NCBI GenBank assembly: GCA_030068145.1
Contig: JAPJBO010000981.1
Location: forward strand, 17,734 to 81,733
Origin: Diplonema papillatum
Taxonomy: Eukaryota; Euglenozoa; Diplonemea; Diplonemida; Diplonemidae
Direction: 5' to 3'
DNA: 64,000 bases
Numbering within the stretch: the first letter of the stretch is position 1; each line of letters begins with the position of its first letter. Positions 1-10,446 of the stretch are shown in pieces. The position numbers and the translations under genes are program-made. The notes beneath the pieces are model-generated. The model was not told the origin of the DNA, searched no databases, and was given only the letters and a program-made list of their open reading frames with translations.

Positions 1-1
1 T

Positions 2-1768
2 CCATCGAACTTTGGGTCGAGTATCCTCATCGGAGCGCTTGTGCGTAACGGCAGGATTGCGAACAACCTCCATGACTTTAAGACCGAGATGAACAACACG
101 GTGCTGAAGCTCATGAGACGGGGGTACCGCAAGAGTGTCTTAAAAAGTGGGTTTCGTAAATGGTTACTAGACACGTACCCAGAAGCGAAGTTCGGTGATC
201 ACTGCGAGAAGATCCGTGCGCACTTCGTGTGGCTCGTACATGAAGTGGAACGCATTCTGCAGATGCCCGACTTGGAGTCCATCGACCAAGCGGTCGAGAG
301 GCTGCTCGCTGAGAAGGCCTTCGTGAGATACAGGGACCGTCCTCGACCTGGCACACGAACGGAACGAGATACGCCCGATCGGCCTTCCACTGCGGCTCCG
401 AAGCAGCGTCGTGATCTTGTGCCCCAGGATGGGACGACTAAAGGAAAGCGCAAGCGCAGAGACGATGAGGCTGCTCAGCCTGGACCGAAACGGCGCTGCG
501 ACGTGTCCCATGCAGTGCCTGACATGCTGGAATCATCACCCGCTGTCGGCCGCCAAGCTGTCATTTGTATCCAACGGCCCTCCCGCATGTTCGACCCGTC
601 ACCGTTTGAACCTGCCGGCCTCCCGAACCTTGGGAATACTTGTTTTCTCAATGCGGTACTGCAGCTCTTGTTGCGTGTGGAACCGATCGAGAACATGTAT
701 TACAGTCTTGCGCAGAATCCTCTGAATTTCCGGGGGTTCCTGAAGGAGTTCTTGACGTACTTCGTCCTACTGGTAAGCTCGCGCTCGGGGAGGAGCCAGC
801 TCAGCCAAGACAGCCGAAGGATAGGGGCTGAAACAATCCTCGCCATGCTCCCAATGTTCTGCGATGCGCGACAGCACGACGCGCACGAGGCTTTGGTTGC
901 AATTCTGGATAGGACAGACAGCTCCCTAGGGCCGGACGAGACGACGGAGGCTTGTCCGGATTGGCGGCTTTTCCAGACGTGCCTGGAAAACACGATGACG
1001 ACAACAACACGATGTATCGCCTGTGGCGCCACATCCACCCGTCATCAACTGGTACGGTGTCTTCAAGTCCCTCGTGGAAGGCCGGTGGAGGACGCATTCT
1101 GTGTTCGTGGAATTATGAATCCGGAGAGGAGGTGTGACTGCGGAGCTGCTGGATCCGTTGTGGAGACCATGAACGTGCATGTGGCGTCCGAGTGCCTGCT
1201 GTTGCAGTTCGGCATTTACGCAAGCGATGGTGCGAGACTACGGAATGACGCTTCCCTACCGCTCCTCCTGCGACTGCCGGACGGCACACTACGCCTTTCC
1301 GCGGTGGTTGTACACACGGGACAAAATACGACAAGCGGCCATTTTGTCACATACGTCTTGCAAGGGATGCAATGGACGCTTTTCGATGACGAACGAGTCT
1401 TGCACGTCGACAACGTTCCTTGGACTGACATATACCTCGCCGCATACGTACGAATCCCCAATGCGTCCCACGAGGTGGTCGAACGCTTGCCATCACCTAC
1501 TATGATGGCAACAACAGTCCCACCGCAGGTCCCGCTGATACCTTCTAGTCCGCCCTGTACCGACGCGAATCTGGCATCTTGCCAACCCATGCCCTCCGAC
1601 GCTGCTTTGGCAGCACACGACCAGCCACCTGAACAGCCCAAGGACCCCCCGGAACTGCGCTGCAAGCGCTGCTTCACCGACCGCACCAAGGACGGTCGAT
1701 TGTTCCGGGGCCTCAGAGGCCTGCATGTGCACGAACGTCTCTGCACGTACGTCAACTTCGGGGAGTGA
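2..1768 (+). CDS. Ubiquitin-specific protease-like protein (C19/USP), 5' partial
   Basis: The frame is open to the left window edge, so the start lies outside. A USP-type cysteine-protease (deubiquitinase) fold is visible. The Cys box GNTCFLNAVLQLL has its catalytic Cys codon at 641-643. A finger region has CIACG and CDCG pairs. The His box TSGHFVTYV has His at 1340-1342, followed by WTLFDDERV with the likely catalytic Asp at 1385-1387. This order is that of known USPs, which cleave ubiquitin or ubiquitin-like tags. The N-terminal 70 residues (RRGY, FRKWL) resemble the thumb end of some algal reverse transcriptases, and the C-terminus holds a C-x2-C-...-H-x-H-x3-C finger like those of R2/NeSL-type retroelements. 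The frame may therefore be the tail of a retroelement polyprotein, not a host gene; that is inference. A basic, Pro-rich linker joins the parts. No intron is evident. Confidence 0.8.
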   Translation, partial: PSNFGSSILIGALVRNGRIANNLHDFKTEMNNTVLKLMRRGYRKSVLKSGFRKWLLDTYPEAKFGDHCEKIRAHFVWLVHEVERILQMPDLESIDQAVERLLAEKAFVRYRDRPRPGTRTERDTPDRPSTAAPKQRRDLVPQDGTTKGKRKRRDDEAAQPGPKRRCDVSHAVPDMLESSPAVGRQAVICIQRPSRMFDPSPFEPAGLPNLGNTCFLNAVLQLLLRVEPIENMYYSLAQNPLNFRGFLKEFLTYFVLLVSSRSGRSQLSQDSRRIGAETILAMLPMFCDARQHDAHEALVAILDRTDSSLGPDETTEACPDWRLFQTCLENTMTTTTRCIACGATSTRHQLVRCLQVPRGRPVEDAFCVRGIMNPERRCDCGAAGSVVETMNVHVASECLLLQFGIYASDGARLRNDASLPLLLRLPDGTLRLSAVVVHTGQNTTSGHFVTYVLQGMQWTLFDDERVLHVDNVPWTDIYLAAYVRIPNASHEVVERLPSPTMMATTVPPQVPLIPSSPPCTDANLASCQPMPSDAALAAHDQPPEQPKDPPELRCKRCFTDRTKDGRLFRGLRGLHVHERLCTYVNFGE

Positions 1769-2442
1769 TGTATGCCCTGCGGAACAGCCGGAATCTCGGC
1801 CTAGCGGGGCTGAGTTCAGGTACGGTGCCCACTGTAAATAAGAGGACGCATTGCTGAAGTGCTGCGTCGGCGACGTTTGCTTTTCGTGCCGCGTCTGATG
1901 ACGACCTGCCGACTTGCGTTTAATGTACTGGAGGTTCGTTAAAGACCGCCTGGCCGTGTGCTAGGCGTAGTTTAAGGTTGTACTGATCTACAAACAACCA
2001 CTTACGAGCTTGTCAACCCCACCGATTTTCTATCTTCTTTCCCCCTCCCCCTTTTCGACGTTGCTGTTGACTAACGGTTAGGTCGGACCCTTCCCCGGTG
2101 AACATCCCATGAAAGTAACAGTGTTGACTTAGACCGATACGGGCTACATGGCAACCCCTGCTCAACATGTATGCACGTGGGGGGCCCAGGGCCACATTCA
2201 TTGCGAATGTGTTCGTGGTGTCGGTCGCAGAAGTCTTTTGTTTTGGCTAGCCAAAGAGAGAAAAAGAGCGAAAGAGTACGTACAGTAGTGAGTAGAGAAG
2301 AGAACGAGTGTAAAAGAAAGGAGGTAGCACGGACTACCAGGCCAGCGGAGACCACCGCAAAAAGAAATTTTCTTTCCCCTACTTCATCCCACAAAACCAT
2401 CACCAACAACAACGACCCCCCCCCCCTAGGGCTATGTAGGAT
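1769..2442. other. Non-coding stretch with no recognisable gene
   Basis: Downstream of the protease frame. It contains pyrimidine-rich and purine-rich runs and an eight-to-nine C homopolymer near 2417-2426. Overlapping open frames on both strands lack any family signature and are not accepted as genes. Confidence 0.6.
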
Positions 2443-3713
2443 GGAAACGTTGGAAACGTTTCCGTTTCCGTTTCCGTTTCCTTCTTTTTGGCGGTGGATG
2501 GAAACGCCGTTTCTTTTCAAAAGAAACGGCTGGTATGCCACTAGTATACTGGCTGAAGGTCCGACCGGAAATGTGTTCGAACGGCGGACCCCGCAATCCA
2601 GTGGGAAACCATGGACAAGGTGGCTCCGAAAAAGAGGGAGGAAAGAAGCATAAGAGTTGCGACCGCGTGGAGCAGACGCAACCACACGCATCCGGTTGTG
2701 ATGACTTTGAGGTCTGCAGCTCTTTATACCAATGGCTGTTGTAGCGACGATGCTCTGTTATGCGAGGCCGTTGGCCAACGCGCTGAAGACGATCGGGAAA
2801 GCACATCCGCTTCCAATAATAGGCTATACAGATACGGTCGTTCAGGACAGCGGGAGCACCGCCGCGCCACAGGCTACAAGACCGGGGTTTTTCGGCGGCG
2901 TAAGACAAAGAGGGAGTGCAATCAGCATCAGGAGGTGAGAAGGGCACACGTATGCCGGGGCAATGTTGAACCCGCCAGAAAAGCGATGGCCACGCAGTAA
3001 CGTGTGCGCTAAACATCGCTTGCCACAGTGCACCTTGCATACGACGACGGGTGGCAACCGTCACCGGAAGGGGCACCATCGGGCGGTGTTGTCGGAGCAT
3101 AGACAGCGACGGCAGGAAGAACCCCACCGACAATGCAGAAGAGGACGGCAGATTCAAAAAGCCCCACTCGGCACGGCTGCCGATACAAGTAAACATGAGA
3201 ACGTGGGTTGGAAGCAGCAGAGGACGAAGTGGTAGGCACAGAAGAGTGGAATCTGGTGTCAGAAAACCTCAGCATCCGCATGTGACGACATTCTGCATCA
3301 TTAGCTTGTGGTTACCTATTTGCTCGTGTCAGATCGCCGATGAAAGAAAGCGGTGAGCATCAGCGACTGCTCTGCACAAACGAGACCGCGACGACACACA
3401 AGAAGGGGCCGAGCCAAGTCGAAGAACAGCCCAGGAAGGGCCCTGAAGAGTCAGAGAGCCCGCCAGAAGACGGAGGAAGAGAAGTGCCCGCTAGTAGATC
3501 AAAAGAAGAAGGTGATCCCGCCCTCTGAAAGGAAAGCCAAAATTTGGCTGGAAACGGACACCTGACGGACACACAGAAGGACCCGCGAAGTGGTATCCTA
3601 TAGGACCCCTCAGCATGACCTTCCAGCGTTTCTTTGAAAAGAAACGGAAACGTTTCCGTTTCCGTTTCCGTTTCCATATTTCGAAAAAACTAAAAGAAAC
3701 GGCGTTTCCATCC
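2443..3713. mobile_element. 1.2-kb inverted-repeat element with GTTTCC tracts
   Basis: A 22-bp sequence beginning GGATGGAAACGCC at 2496-2517 recurs as its exact reverse complement at 3692-3713, bounding 1218 bp. Next to each arm is a tract of GTTTCC hexamers preceded by its own complement (2443-2481 and 3641-3675), so both ends can form local hairpins. No clear target-site duplication is seen. The interior (2530-3600) has several short frames without recognisable domains. It is probably a non-autonomous foldback-like or MITE-like element; the class cannot be assigned. Confidence 0.6.
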
Positions 3714-3859
3714 AACTTAGCCGCCCCCCCCCCCCCACCTTTTTTCCCCAGTATACTCTGCCCTCCTCCGTCCTTAAGTGGTTAAACGGCATAGAAGCAG
3801 TTTGCTCCGAAGACTGGAACGACGCCAAACTTCGCTCAATGGAGGCTGAAGTTTCCCAT

Positions 3860-4790
3860 CAAGGCGTTAGCCACCGCCGTAGGCCGTAGTCGCGAGGAAG
3901 AAGAGGGCCCGCAGCGTTACAAGGCGGCGATCCCCCGCGAGGCGAGCTCACCCGCTGGCCAGAGACCCGCTGCAGCGCCAACTCCAGCGGACATCTCTCT
4001 ACGGACCCCACATTGCCATGCAACCCACCAGCCAGGCCCATCCCTGCCTGCTGGCGTCGGACCACGCCTCGACGAGGGTATCCCGCTGCTGTGTGTCGAA
4101 CGTGACCCACGGTTCCCCGACAAACGCCGCCTCACCCCAGCAAGGAACGGAATAACGTCGTCACTCACTCGAACCAGCGACACCCAGCCCAGGGTGCTGT
4201 AGGACCCTTCCAGATCCCGCGCACGGTCATCTGTGCCGACTCAGCTGAGCCAAACAGCAGGTGCGTTTTTCTCGCCCACTCCTGTTTCAGCCTGTACGTC
4301 TTCGCCGCGGTCGAATTCTACCCCGAGGACGACTGGTTTCGAGCTGGGCTCGAGGACGGATTTCTCGTCGTTGGCACCTTGCGGGCACGCCGCAAAACTC
4401 GGTCGCGCATCCGGACAGTCATCAACGAGGGCCCAGTCGTCGTACCTGAGTATCCTATCGTCCCCGGCGGGCTGATGACGAGCGCAGAGTCCTGCGCAAT
4501 CACGGGCGAGAAAGACCAGCCCATCGTCAGCCGGCGGCACCTATACAGAGCCACGCCCCCGTCGAGGCTTCCTGGCGCGGAGTCCAAAGAAAGCCGGCGT
4601 CGACGGTTCTTCCTACTGGGAACTGGAAGAAGTGCGTACGACTTCGACATCATCTTCGCGATGACCTCGTCGAACACACGCAAGAGGCTGAACCTCGGCG
4701 GGGGCTCCGTAAGCTCGTTCAGCGGGCGGCCGTCAACGATGGCCCGCGAGGGGGTGTTTGCCCTTTTCAACGGCACAAGCCGGAAGGACG
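3860..4790 (-). pseudogene. Degenerate reverse transcriptase of a non-AC-LINE retroelement
   Basis: On the minus strand, one frame (4776 down to about 4492) carries RAIVDGRPLN and MGWSFSPVIAQ. A second frame (4540 down to 4241) carries RYDDWALVDD with the YDD catalytic core at 4436-4444, then KSVLEPS and VLGVEFD, which match the order of palm motifs in reverse transcriptases. The switch between frames lies between 4444 and 4492. Further decayed protein-like sequence continues to about 3860. The style (KSVLEPS..., VVLGVEF) is closer to DIRS/Ty3-like or protist-specific reverse transcriptases than to the LINEs elsewhere in this window. It is inactive because of the frameshift. The lineage call is tentative. 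Confidence 0.6.
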
Positions 4791-5045
4791 CACTTCAGCG
4801 GCTCCGAACGGGGGACGCCTGGTGCCTCGTCCAAGAAACACCTCGACCACGCCTTTTTCAGTGGCATCGGAAACCGATACTGCCACTTTTCATCATTCGG
4901 CAGTGGGAAGCGGCTTTGTGCCATGGTTTTAGTAGTAATTTTTAGACTTTGCGTTGCTAAAAACCCCAATGACCTGCTGTTTGGTCGTGACGCTGAAACA
5001 TTCCCACGATGAATCGTAAAAACCCAACGCTTTCCAGCGTCTGCC

Positions 5046-6092
5046 CCACCTGGTCCGGGATCCTGGTAAGTTCCTCGAATCACCCCGACACTTCCCCGAT
5101 ACTCAGCCCGATTTTGTGGGGAAAAGTGTGGCTGCCGGTGGGTGGGCAGGTGTACAGGTTGGTAGTTGAGCGGACAGATGGGTGGATGGGTGCAGGTCGG
5201 TGGATGGATGAACAGGTGGGTAGTTGGGCAGACGGGTGGGTGGATGGGCGGGCAAGTGGGTGAGGTGTGTACAGGTGTGCAGGTAGGTGTGCTAGTGTGC
5301 TTCGGACGCGGCTCTCTTGAGCCGTCGATCCTCTTCCTTGGCCGCAGGGCTTTTCTTAACACCGTGCGAGAGAACTCGGATGCATCTACCAACTGTAGCT
5401 TGGACTCCTTGGCAGTTGTTGAGGCGATTCGGAGAGCCTCAAGGCGAACCAGCAGTTGCTGGGAAACCTGCAGGATCTGCCTTGAGTCCTTCGACACAGG
5501 GAGGAGTCTGAACAGGACGCGTCTTGTGCATGTGCGCAGGTTCAACCATCATGAGACTATTCTGCTTGCGGTTGCAACGTTCGGTACCAAGAGTTTGCCA
5601 TTCTTATGTCAAACTCTCCAATTCCCTCTTGGGTTTTGGTTTGGGCAAGACGTATTCACGCCCGCCATCTCCCGATGACCTTCCCACTTCTGACCCCGCT
5701 GCAGCAGTCACGTGTAAACCGGGCAGACGCAGTCGTCTTCCCCCATCTGGTCCCCGAACGACGAGCACCGCTCTTGCACCCGAGGTTAGCCTTCGATGAT
5801 TGGAAGCCGCACCGGAAACAGTAGGTCAACCCATCCCGGAATTCTGAATTCGTGCACCCGGTTGAAAGGAGTGTCACACTTCGGAGTCCACGTTCACTTA
5901 TGTGGGGAGTTGTAGAGTACGGGAGGAACCGGAAATCTCCGGAAAGATAATACCCGCATTCCAACTCGTCTCGGGAAAGGTCAGTCGACGAACGTATGCA
6001 GGTGGGTGGAGGCCCTGACAGCGAAGGCATGACTACCCCATAAGGAGGACTCTCTATCTTGCATTATCTCTCTGTCCCAGTCGCCATAGCAA
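5046..6092. mobile_element. Partial copy A of the CCACCTGGTCC-TIR transposon
   Basis: It starts with the same 11-bp terminus CCACCTGGTCC as the complete copy at 11211-13533. It is collinear with that copy through the GGTGGG-rich stretch (5150-5270) and a highly similar block at 5300-6090, then stops after CGCCATAGCAAC, where the complete copy continues. The right end is therefore missing. No intact coding region is present; the frames here are short and broken. Confidence 0.7.
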
Positions 6093-6975
6093 CTACAGGA
6101 TATGGAACTTTGTCCTAAGAAAAAACTTTTTTTTTTGGGGCCAGAATCCCTAAAAACCTGCATTTTGGAAAGTTTTTGTCCCACATTTTTCCCAGGGCAT
6201 TTTGACCACTTCACCTTCGAGCTCCGCCCGCTCAGCCCCTAAGGTAAATGTACGACTGTGAGCTTTTTGTATCAAAATTTATCAAGTTTATTTCTTGTTT
6301 TTTTCTCGTCTTGCTCTCCGCTTGTTGTGGAGGCTGCAGTATTGAAGATTCCATCCTTGGATGGCGTGAGTACCGTGGGCCTGGACCCTATCTGGACCCT
6401 AGCGCTAACCCGGGGCCCGGGGCCCGGGCCCCGGAGACCCTGGATTTACAGGTACCCTTGCCTCACCCCCTCGCCATTTTTTTTTCGCGTCAAAGTTTCT
6501 GTTCTGGACCTCGGCTCCCTTTGAAAAAAGGTTGAGCTTTAGGCCGGAGCGTAAGCTTCCCGGCGCGGAGAAGAATGGAGATGGAGCCCCCAGACGACCG
6601 TTCCACACCTGTCTTCAGCTCCGACCGGCTTTCTCCCCCTTTTCCGCCGGCGAATGGGGGGCCACCGATCTCCCCGGGCTCGCAAGGGTTCCATGCCACT
6701 CCCGGGTGGCCGTGTCGGCAGCTTCCTCAGCCGCCGCCCAGCCAGGATCCATCAGCCGACGGCTGATCCGTGCGGCCCAGCGGCGCGTGCTGCTACCCGT
6801 GTGTACCGGAATTTTTCCCCAGGAGGGTAGTGTATGATTAGGAGGAGGTTGGAAATAAACGAAAGCGATAATTCGGCGAGAATTTGGGGTGAGCCCTGAT
6901 TATTAGATTCATGGTTAAACTTTGTTAAAGCACAAGGTTTGCCTCATGTCGCACCTACTTTCCGATACCAAATAG
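6093..6975. other. Intergenic stretch with a GGGCCC palindrome and a weak small frame
   Basis: It contains a self-complementary run of GGGCCC units at about 6409-6432 and T-rich and A-rich runs. A 63-codon Ser/Pro-rich frame (6575-6766, plus) starts with ATG but has no recognisable domain. A frame from 6248 begins with a hydrophobic, Cys-rich segment that could be a signal peptide but dissolves into low complexity. Neither is accepted as a gene. This is the upstream region of the mucin-like gene. Confidence 0.4.
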
Positions 6976-7113
6976 ATGCTCTATTCTAACTCTTGTATCC
7001 GTTGTGCTACAGTGTCTAGCTCCTTGCCACGACAGGGATCTCTTCCAAAGAAACCACATGTTCGGGGCCGCAGACAAGCAGAAAGAGTCAGTTTAGTCTT
7101 GTACTGGTTGGCA

Positions 7114-8937
7114 ATGAAAGTGTCGCCGCTCGCACTTGCGGCGTGCATGTCCTGGCATGTGTACGGTCAGTGTTTTTACGAAGAGACGGTGCTGGAAGAG
7201 TGCCCAGAGCGGCTTGGGTATTATACCGAATGCGAAGCAGCAGCCGATGCGCTCGGGCTTCCCCATTCAGGCGCGTCCGTTGGTGGCGGCCCGGTAAACC
7301 AAATCGGCTGCGTATACATTCCGGCAACACAAGAGCTGTACTACATTATGCTAGCCATTTTGCCTCCCGATCCCCCTTGTTCAGACCCGGGGTTGCGATG
7401 CCTGTGCAAGACGTCCTCTTGCACAACTGCACCATCCACCGCTGCACCTGCCGCTGGGGCACCGGCCACTACGGCCCCGGAAACGAATGTTCCATCCACT
7501 GCTGCACCGGCCACCATGGCCCCAAGAACAAGTGCCCCATCCACCGCTGCGCCTGCCACTGGGGCACCGACCACTACGGCCCCGGAAACGAATGCGCCAT
7601 CCACTGCTGCACCGGCCACCATGGCTCCAAGAACAAGTGCTCCATCCACCGCTGCGCCTGCCACTGGGGCACCGACCACAACGGCCCCGGAAACGAATGC
7701 GCCATCCACCGCTGCACCTGCCACGGCCACTACGGCCCCGGAAACGAATGCGCCATCCACTGCTGCACCGGCCACCATGGCCCCACGAACAAGTGCTCCA
7801 TCCACCGCTGCGCCTGCCACTGGGGCACCGACCACAACGGCCCCGGAAACGAATGCGCCATCCACCGCTGCACCTGCCACGGCCACTACGGCCCCGGAAA
7901 CGAATGCGCCATCCACTGCTGCACCGGCCACCATGGCCCCAAGAACAAGTGCTCCATCCACCGCTGCGCCTGCCACTGGGGCACCGACCACAACGGCCCC
8001 GGAAACGAATGCGCCATCCACTGCTGCACCGGCCACCATGGCCCCACGAACAAGTGCTCCATCCACCGCTGCGCCTGCCACTGGGGCACCGACCACAACG
8101 GCCCCGGAAACGAGTGCGCCATCCACCGCTGCACCTGCCACTGGGGCACCGACCACAACGGCCCCGGAAACGAATGCGCCATCCACCGCTGCACCTGCCA
8201 CGGCCACTACGGCCCCGGAAACGAATGCGCCATCCACTGCTGCACCGGCCACCATGGCCCCACGAACAAGTGCTCCATCCACCGCTGCGCCTGCCACTGG
8301 GGCACCGACCACAACGGCCCCGGAAACGAATGCGCCATCCACCGCTGCACCTGCCACGGCCACTACGACCCCGGAAACGAATGCGCCATCCACTGCTGCA
8401 CCGGCCACCATGGCCCCAAGAACAAGTGCTCCATCCACCGCTGCGCCTGCCACTGGGGCACCGACCACAACGGCCTCGGAAACGAATGCGCCATCCACTG
8501 CTGCACCTGCCACTGGGGCACCGGCCACCACGGCCCCAAGAACAAGTGCGCCATCCACCGCTGCGCCTGCCACTGGGGGACGGACCACTGCGGTCCCGGA
8601 AACGAGTGCACCATCCACCGCTGCGCCTGCCACTGGGGCACCGGCCACCACGGCCCCGCGAACCCCATCCGCTGCACCTCCGCCAGGCACCACAACTGCG
8701 CTGCCGCTTTTCTCGCCGTTGGAGAAGTCACCAGCACCTGGATCTTCTCTTGTCACCATAACGCCGGACGCGCTCAGTGCAAATACGCCGGAAGACACCG
8801 AAGATTCTGCGTCTCGCACCGTCATTTACTGCTCGGTCGTCGCAGGAGCTCTCGAAGGATCTTCGGGAGCAAACCTTGCCAGCCTTCTTGGTCTTAGCTG
8901 CCGGGTATGCTTCTTTGCAACCCTCGGGTGCCGATAG
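7114..8937 (+). CDS. Secreted mucin-like Ala/Pro/Thr-rich repeat protein
   Basis: The chosen ATG at 7114 opens a typical signal peptide (MKVSPLALAACMSWHVYG), whereas the longer upstream frame does not. After it comes a Cys-rich module of about 85 residues (CFYEE...LEECPER...ECEAAADALGL...GCVYIP...CSDPGLRCLCK). Its eC-x2-AA-x-aLgl...GC pattern is one I associate with extracellular proteins of algae and other protists. About 420 residues of imperfect repeats follow (7420-8680), built from APSTAAPAT joined to GAPTTTAPETN, MAPRTS or ATTAPETN. They are rich in Thr/Ser and suited to dense O-glycosylation. The C-terminus is weakly hydrophobic and might be a lipid-anchor signal, or the frame may run into an intron near 8905. 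It is probably a cell-wall or cell-surface protein. The exact 3' end is uncertain. Confidence 0.7.
   Translation: MKVSPLALAACMSWHVYGQCFYEETVLEECPERLGYYTECEAAADALGLPHSGASVGGGPVNQIGCVYIPATQELYYIMLAILPPDPPCSDPGLRCLCKTSSCTTAPSTAAPAAGAPATTAPETNVPSTAAPATMAPRTSAPSTAAPATGAPTTTAPETNAPSTAAPATMAPRTSAPSTAAPATGAPTTTAPETNAPSTAAPATATTAPETNAPSTAAPATMAPRTSAPSTAAPATGAPTTTAPETNAPSTAAPATATTAPETNAPSTAAPATMAPRTSAPSTAAPATGAPTTTAPETNAPSTAAPATMAPRTSAPSTAAPATGAPTTTAPETSAPSTAAPATGAPTTTAPETNAPSTAAPATATTAPETNAPSTAAPATMAPRTSAPSTAAPATGAPTTTAPETNAPSTAAPATATTTPETNAPSTAAPATMAPRTSAPSTAAPATGAPTTTASETNAPSTAAPATGAPATTAPRTSAPSTAAPATGGRTTAVPETSAPSTAAPATGAPATTAPRTPSAAPPPGTTTALPLFSPLEKSPAPGSSLVTITPDALSANTPEDTEDSASRTVIYCSVVAGALEGSSGANLASLLGLSCRVCFFATLGCR
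7425..8680 (+). repeat. Coding minisatellite of 45-, 51- and 60-bp units
   Basis: Units start GCGCCATCCACYGCTGC and vary as 15-, 17- and 20-codon blocks. All are multiples of three, so expansion or contraction keeps the reading frame. Because of this periodicity one minus-strand and two other plus-strand frames are also open through the array; these are treated as shadows. Confidence 0.9.
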
Positions 8938-9570
8938 GGACGCTTTAGATCACCCCCCCCCTCATCATCCCTTACATCTTCGTCGAAGAAGACTTGATGC
9001 TAGCATCAACCATGCATGAGAGGCAGTGCCCTGCCTAAACATTAAACTAAGACTTTCCCTCCCTTACAGACAAAGGAGGACCTGCATGGATCTACGAAGC
9101 ACTCACCCGTAGAGCCATCATGCCGTCCAAAACCGCAACGAGTGCGAGCTCAGCCCGATATGTTTAAGTATATTATACTCAGATTGCCCTGTGATATGTG
9201 CCTGTTGCTCCCAAGAAGAAACGGAATTGGAAAAGATTGGTCACGAAATCGTCAAAATACCACCTCGGATCCCAAAAAGGCTGACCCCCACGGCCCCTTC
9301 TTTTGCACCCCACTCCAGGCAAATTGCCGTCACCCAATGAACGCACTGCAGAACTGGGATGGCGGGGACTGAAAACAGGGATGCTGCTAAATCTGCGGTG
9401 CGAAAATCTGGAGAAACTTTTGCTTCGTTTCCTCAGCCCGTGTCGCGCGTGCTCGAAGTGAAGAAGAGACTGGCATAAGAGGAATTCATGGAAGTGCCTC
9501 CAGGAGTTTGGTGCCACGTACACCTTCGGACGAAGTGCGTATGACTACGCAGCGGCAACTACGACTGCAA
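8938..9570. other. 3' flank of mucin-like gene with one dispersed repeat
   Basis: Positions 8976-9057 hold a sequence found again at 49809-49898 (both contain GAAGAAGACTTGATGCTAGC and CTAAACATTAAACTAAGA). No gene is seen in the remainder. Confidence 0.6.
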
Positions 9571-10290
9571 GGTGCAAGGTTCCAAACAACGACGGCAAAG
9601 ACTACTCGTCTTCAAGCTGCCCGAATTGGATGCTCGTTGTGAATGCTCCTTTCTGTGCACCCCCCAGAAGTCTCTGCTTCGGATGCCACAAAGCGTGCCT
9701 TTCAGCGGAGCAGAATCCATCTGCCTCTCGATACCCTGTGGAGGTTGCACACCACACTCGACGAACTTGTGAAGATTCAAGCGATTCTGATGATGAATGG
9801 GCACTCATTCTTGCTGTCTCTGACTCTGACTCAAGTTGCGAAGGTTCAACTTCCAAGAAAGCAACCGCAACTAGGCTGGTTCGGTAGGACCGTGACATCG
9901 CAATGGGGCATGTCAGGAGAGAGATGACGAGATTGCCGGACACCAGCACAATTGACAGTCCTCTGGGTCACTGCTTTCTCATTCGCGGCGTATCCAGCAA
10001 CCGCGATCTCGAGTTCAAAGCCAAGTGCATTTTCTCCTGTCATCCCTTCGACTATCGAAAGTTTTGTCGAAACACACCCCGCACGACGCACAGGCCTAGA
10101 CTGCCACCGCAACCCTTCGGACGCATCAAGCTCATCACCACACTCATCTTTGAGCTTATCGTCCAGGAATTCCACCAACAACGGCACGAAAGTGCCAACA
10201 GCGGACCGGCCAGTAGAGAACAAATGGTACAGCCGGCACAAATGGCGTGACACCCAGCAGCAGCAAGTCTTGTGGCAAATGACTATTTCT
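9571..10290. other. Stretch with overlapping short frames, no gene assigned
   Basis: Short frames on both strands (for example plus 9572-9772 and 9903-10250) show no signal peptide, domain motif or repeat structure. They may be decayed transposon protein but cannot be assigned. Confidence 0.3.
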
Positions 10291-10421
10291 TACCGGACAA
10301 AATATCCGTCATTTTGTCCAGAGGGCGGTTTTTGCACGAGGCCACGCCCGAGGGCGTTAGCTTGAGGGCGTGGCCGAGTGCAAAAACCAGCCCGAGGGAC
10401 AAAATGGCGGATAGTCCGGTA
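10291..10421. repeat. 131-bp hairpin (MITE-like) element
   Basis: The arms 10291-10349 and 10366-10421 are near-perfect reverse complements, from the outer TACCGGAC...GTCCGGTA through TTTTTGCAC and GGCCACGCCC. They are separated by about 16 bp and have only a few mismatches or indels. No convincing target-site duplication was found. This is a foldback or MITE-like insertion that would form a long stem-loop. Confidence 0.85.
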
Positions 10422-10446
10422 AAACGTAACCGGTGAAAGCACTCTT

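Noticed and set aside
2171-2653. 160-codon plus-strand frame
   Set aside because: It reads through the GTTTCC tract (Pro-Phe repeats) and has no domain.
7341-8897. 494-codon minus and 584-codon plus frames across the mucin repeats
   Set aside because: All frames stay open because the repeats are multiples of three; only the frame with signal peptide and Cys module is credible.
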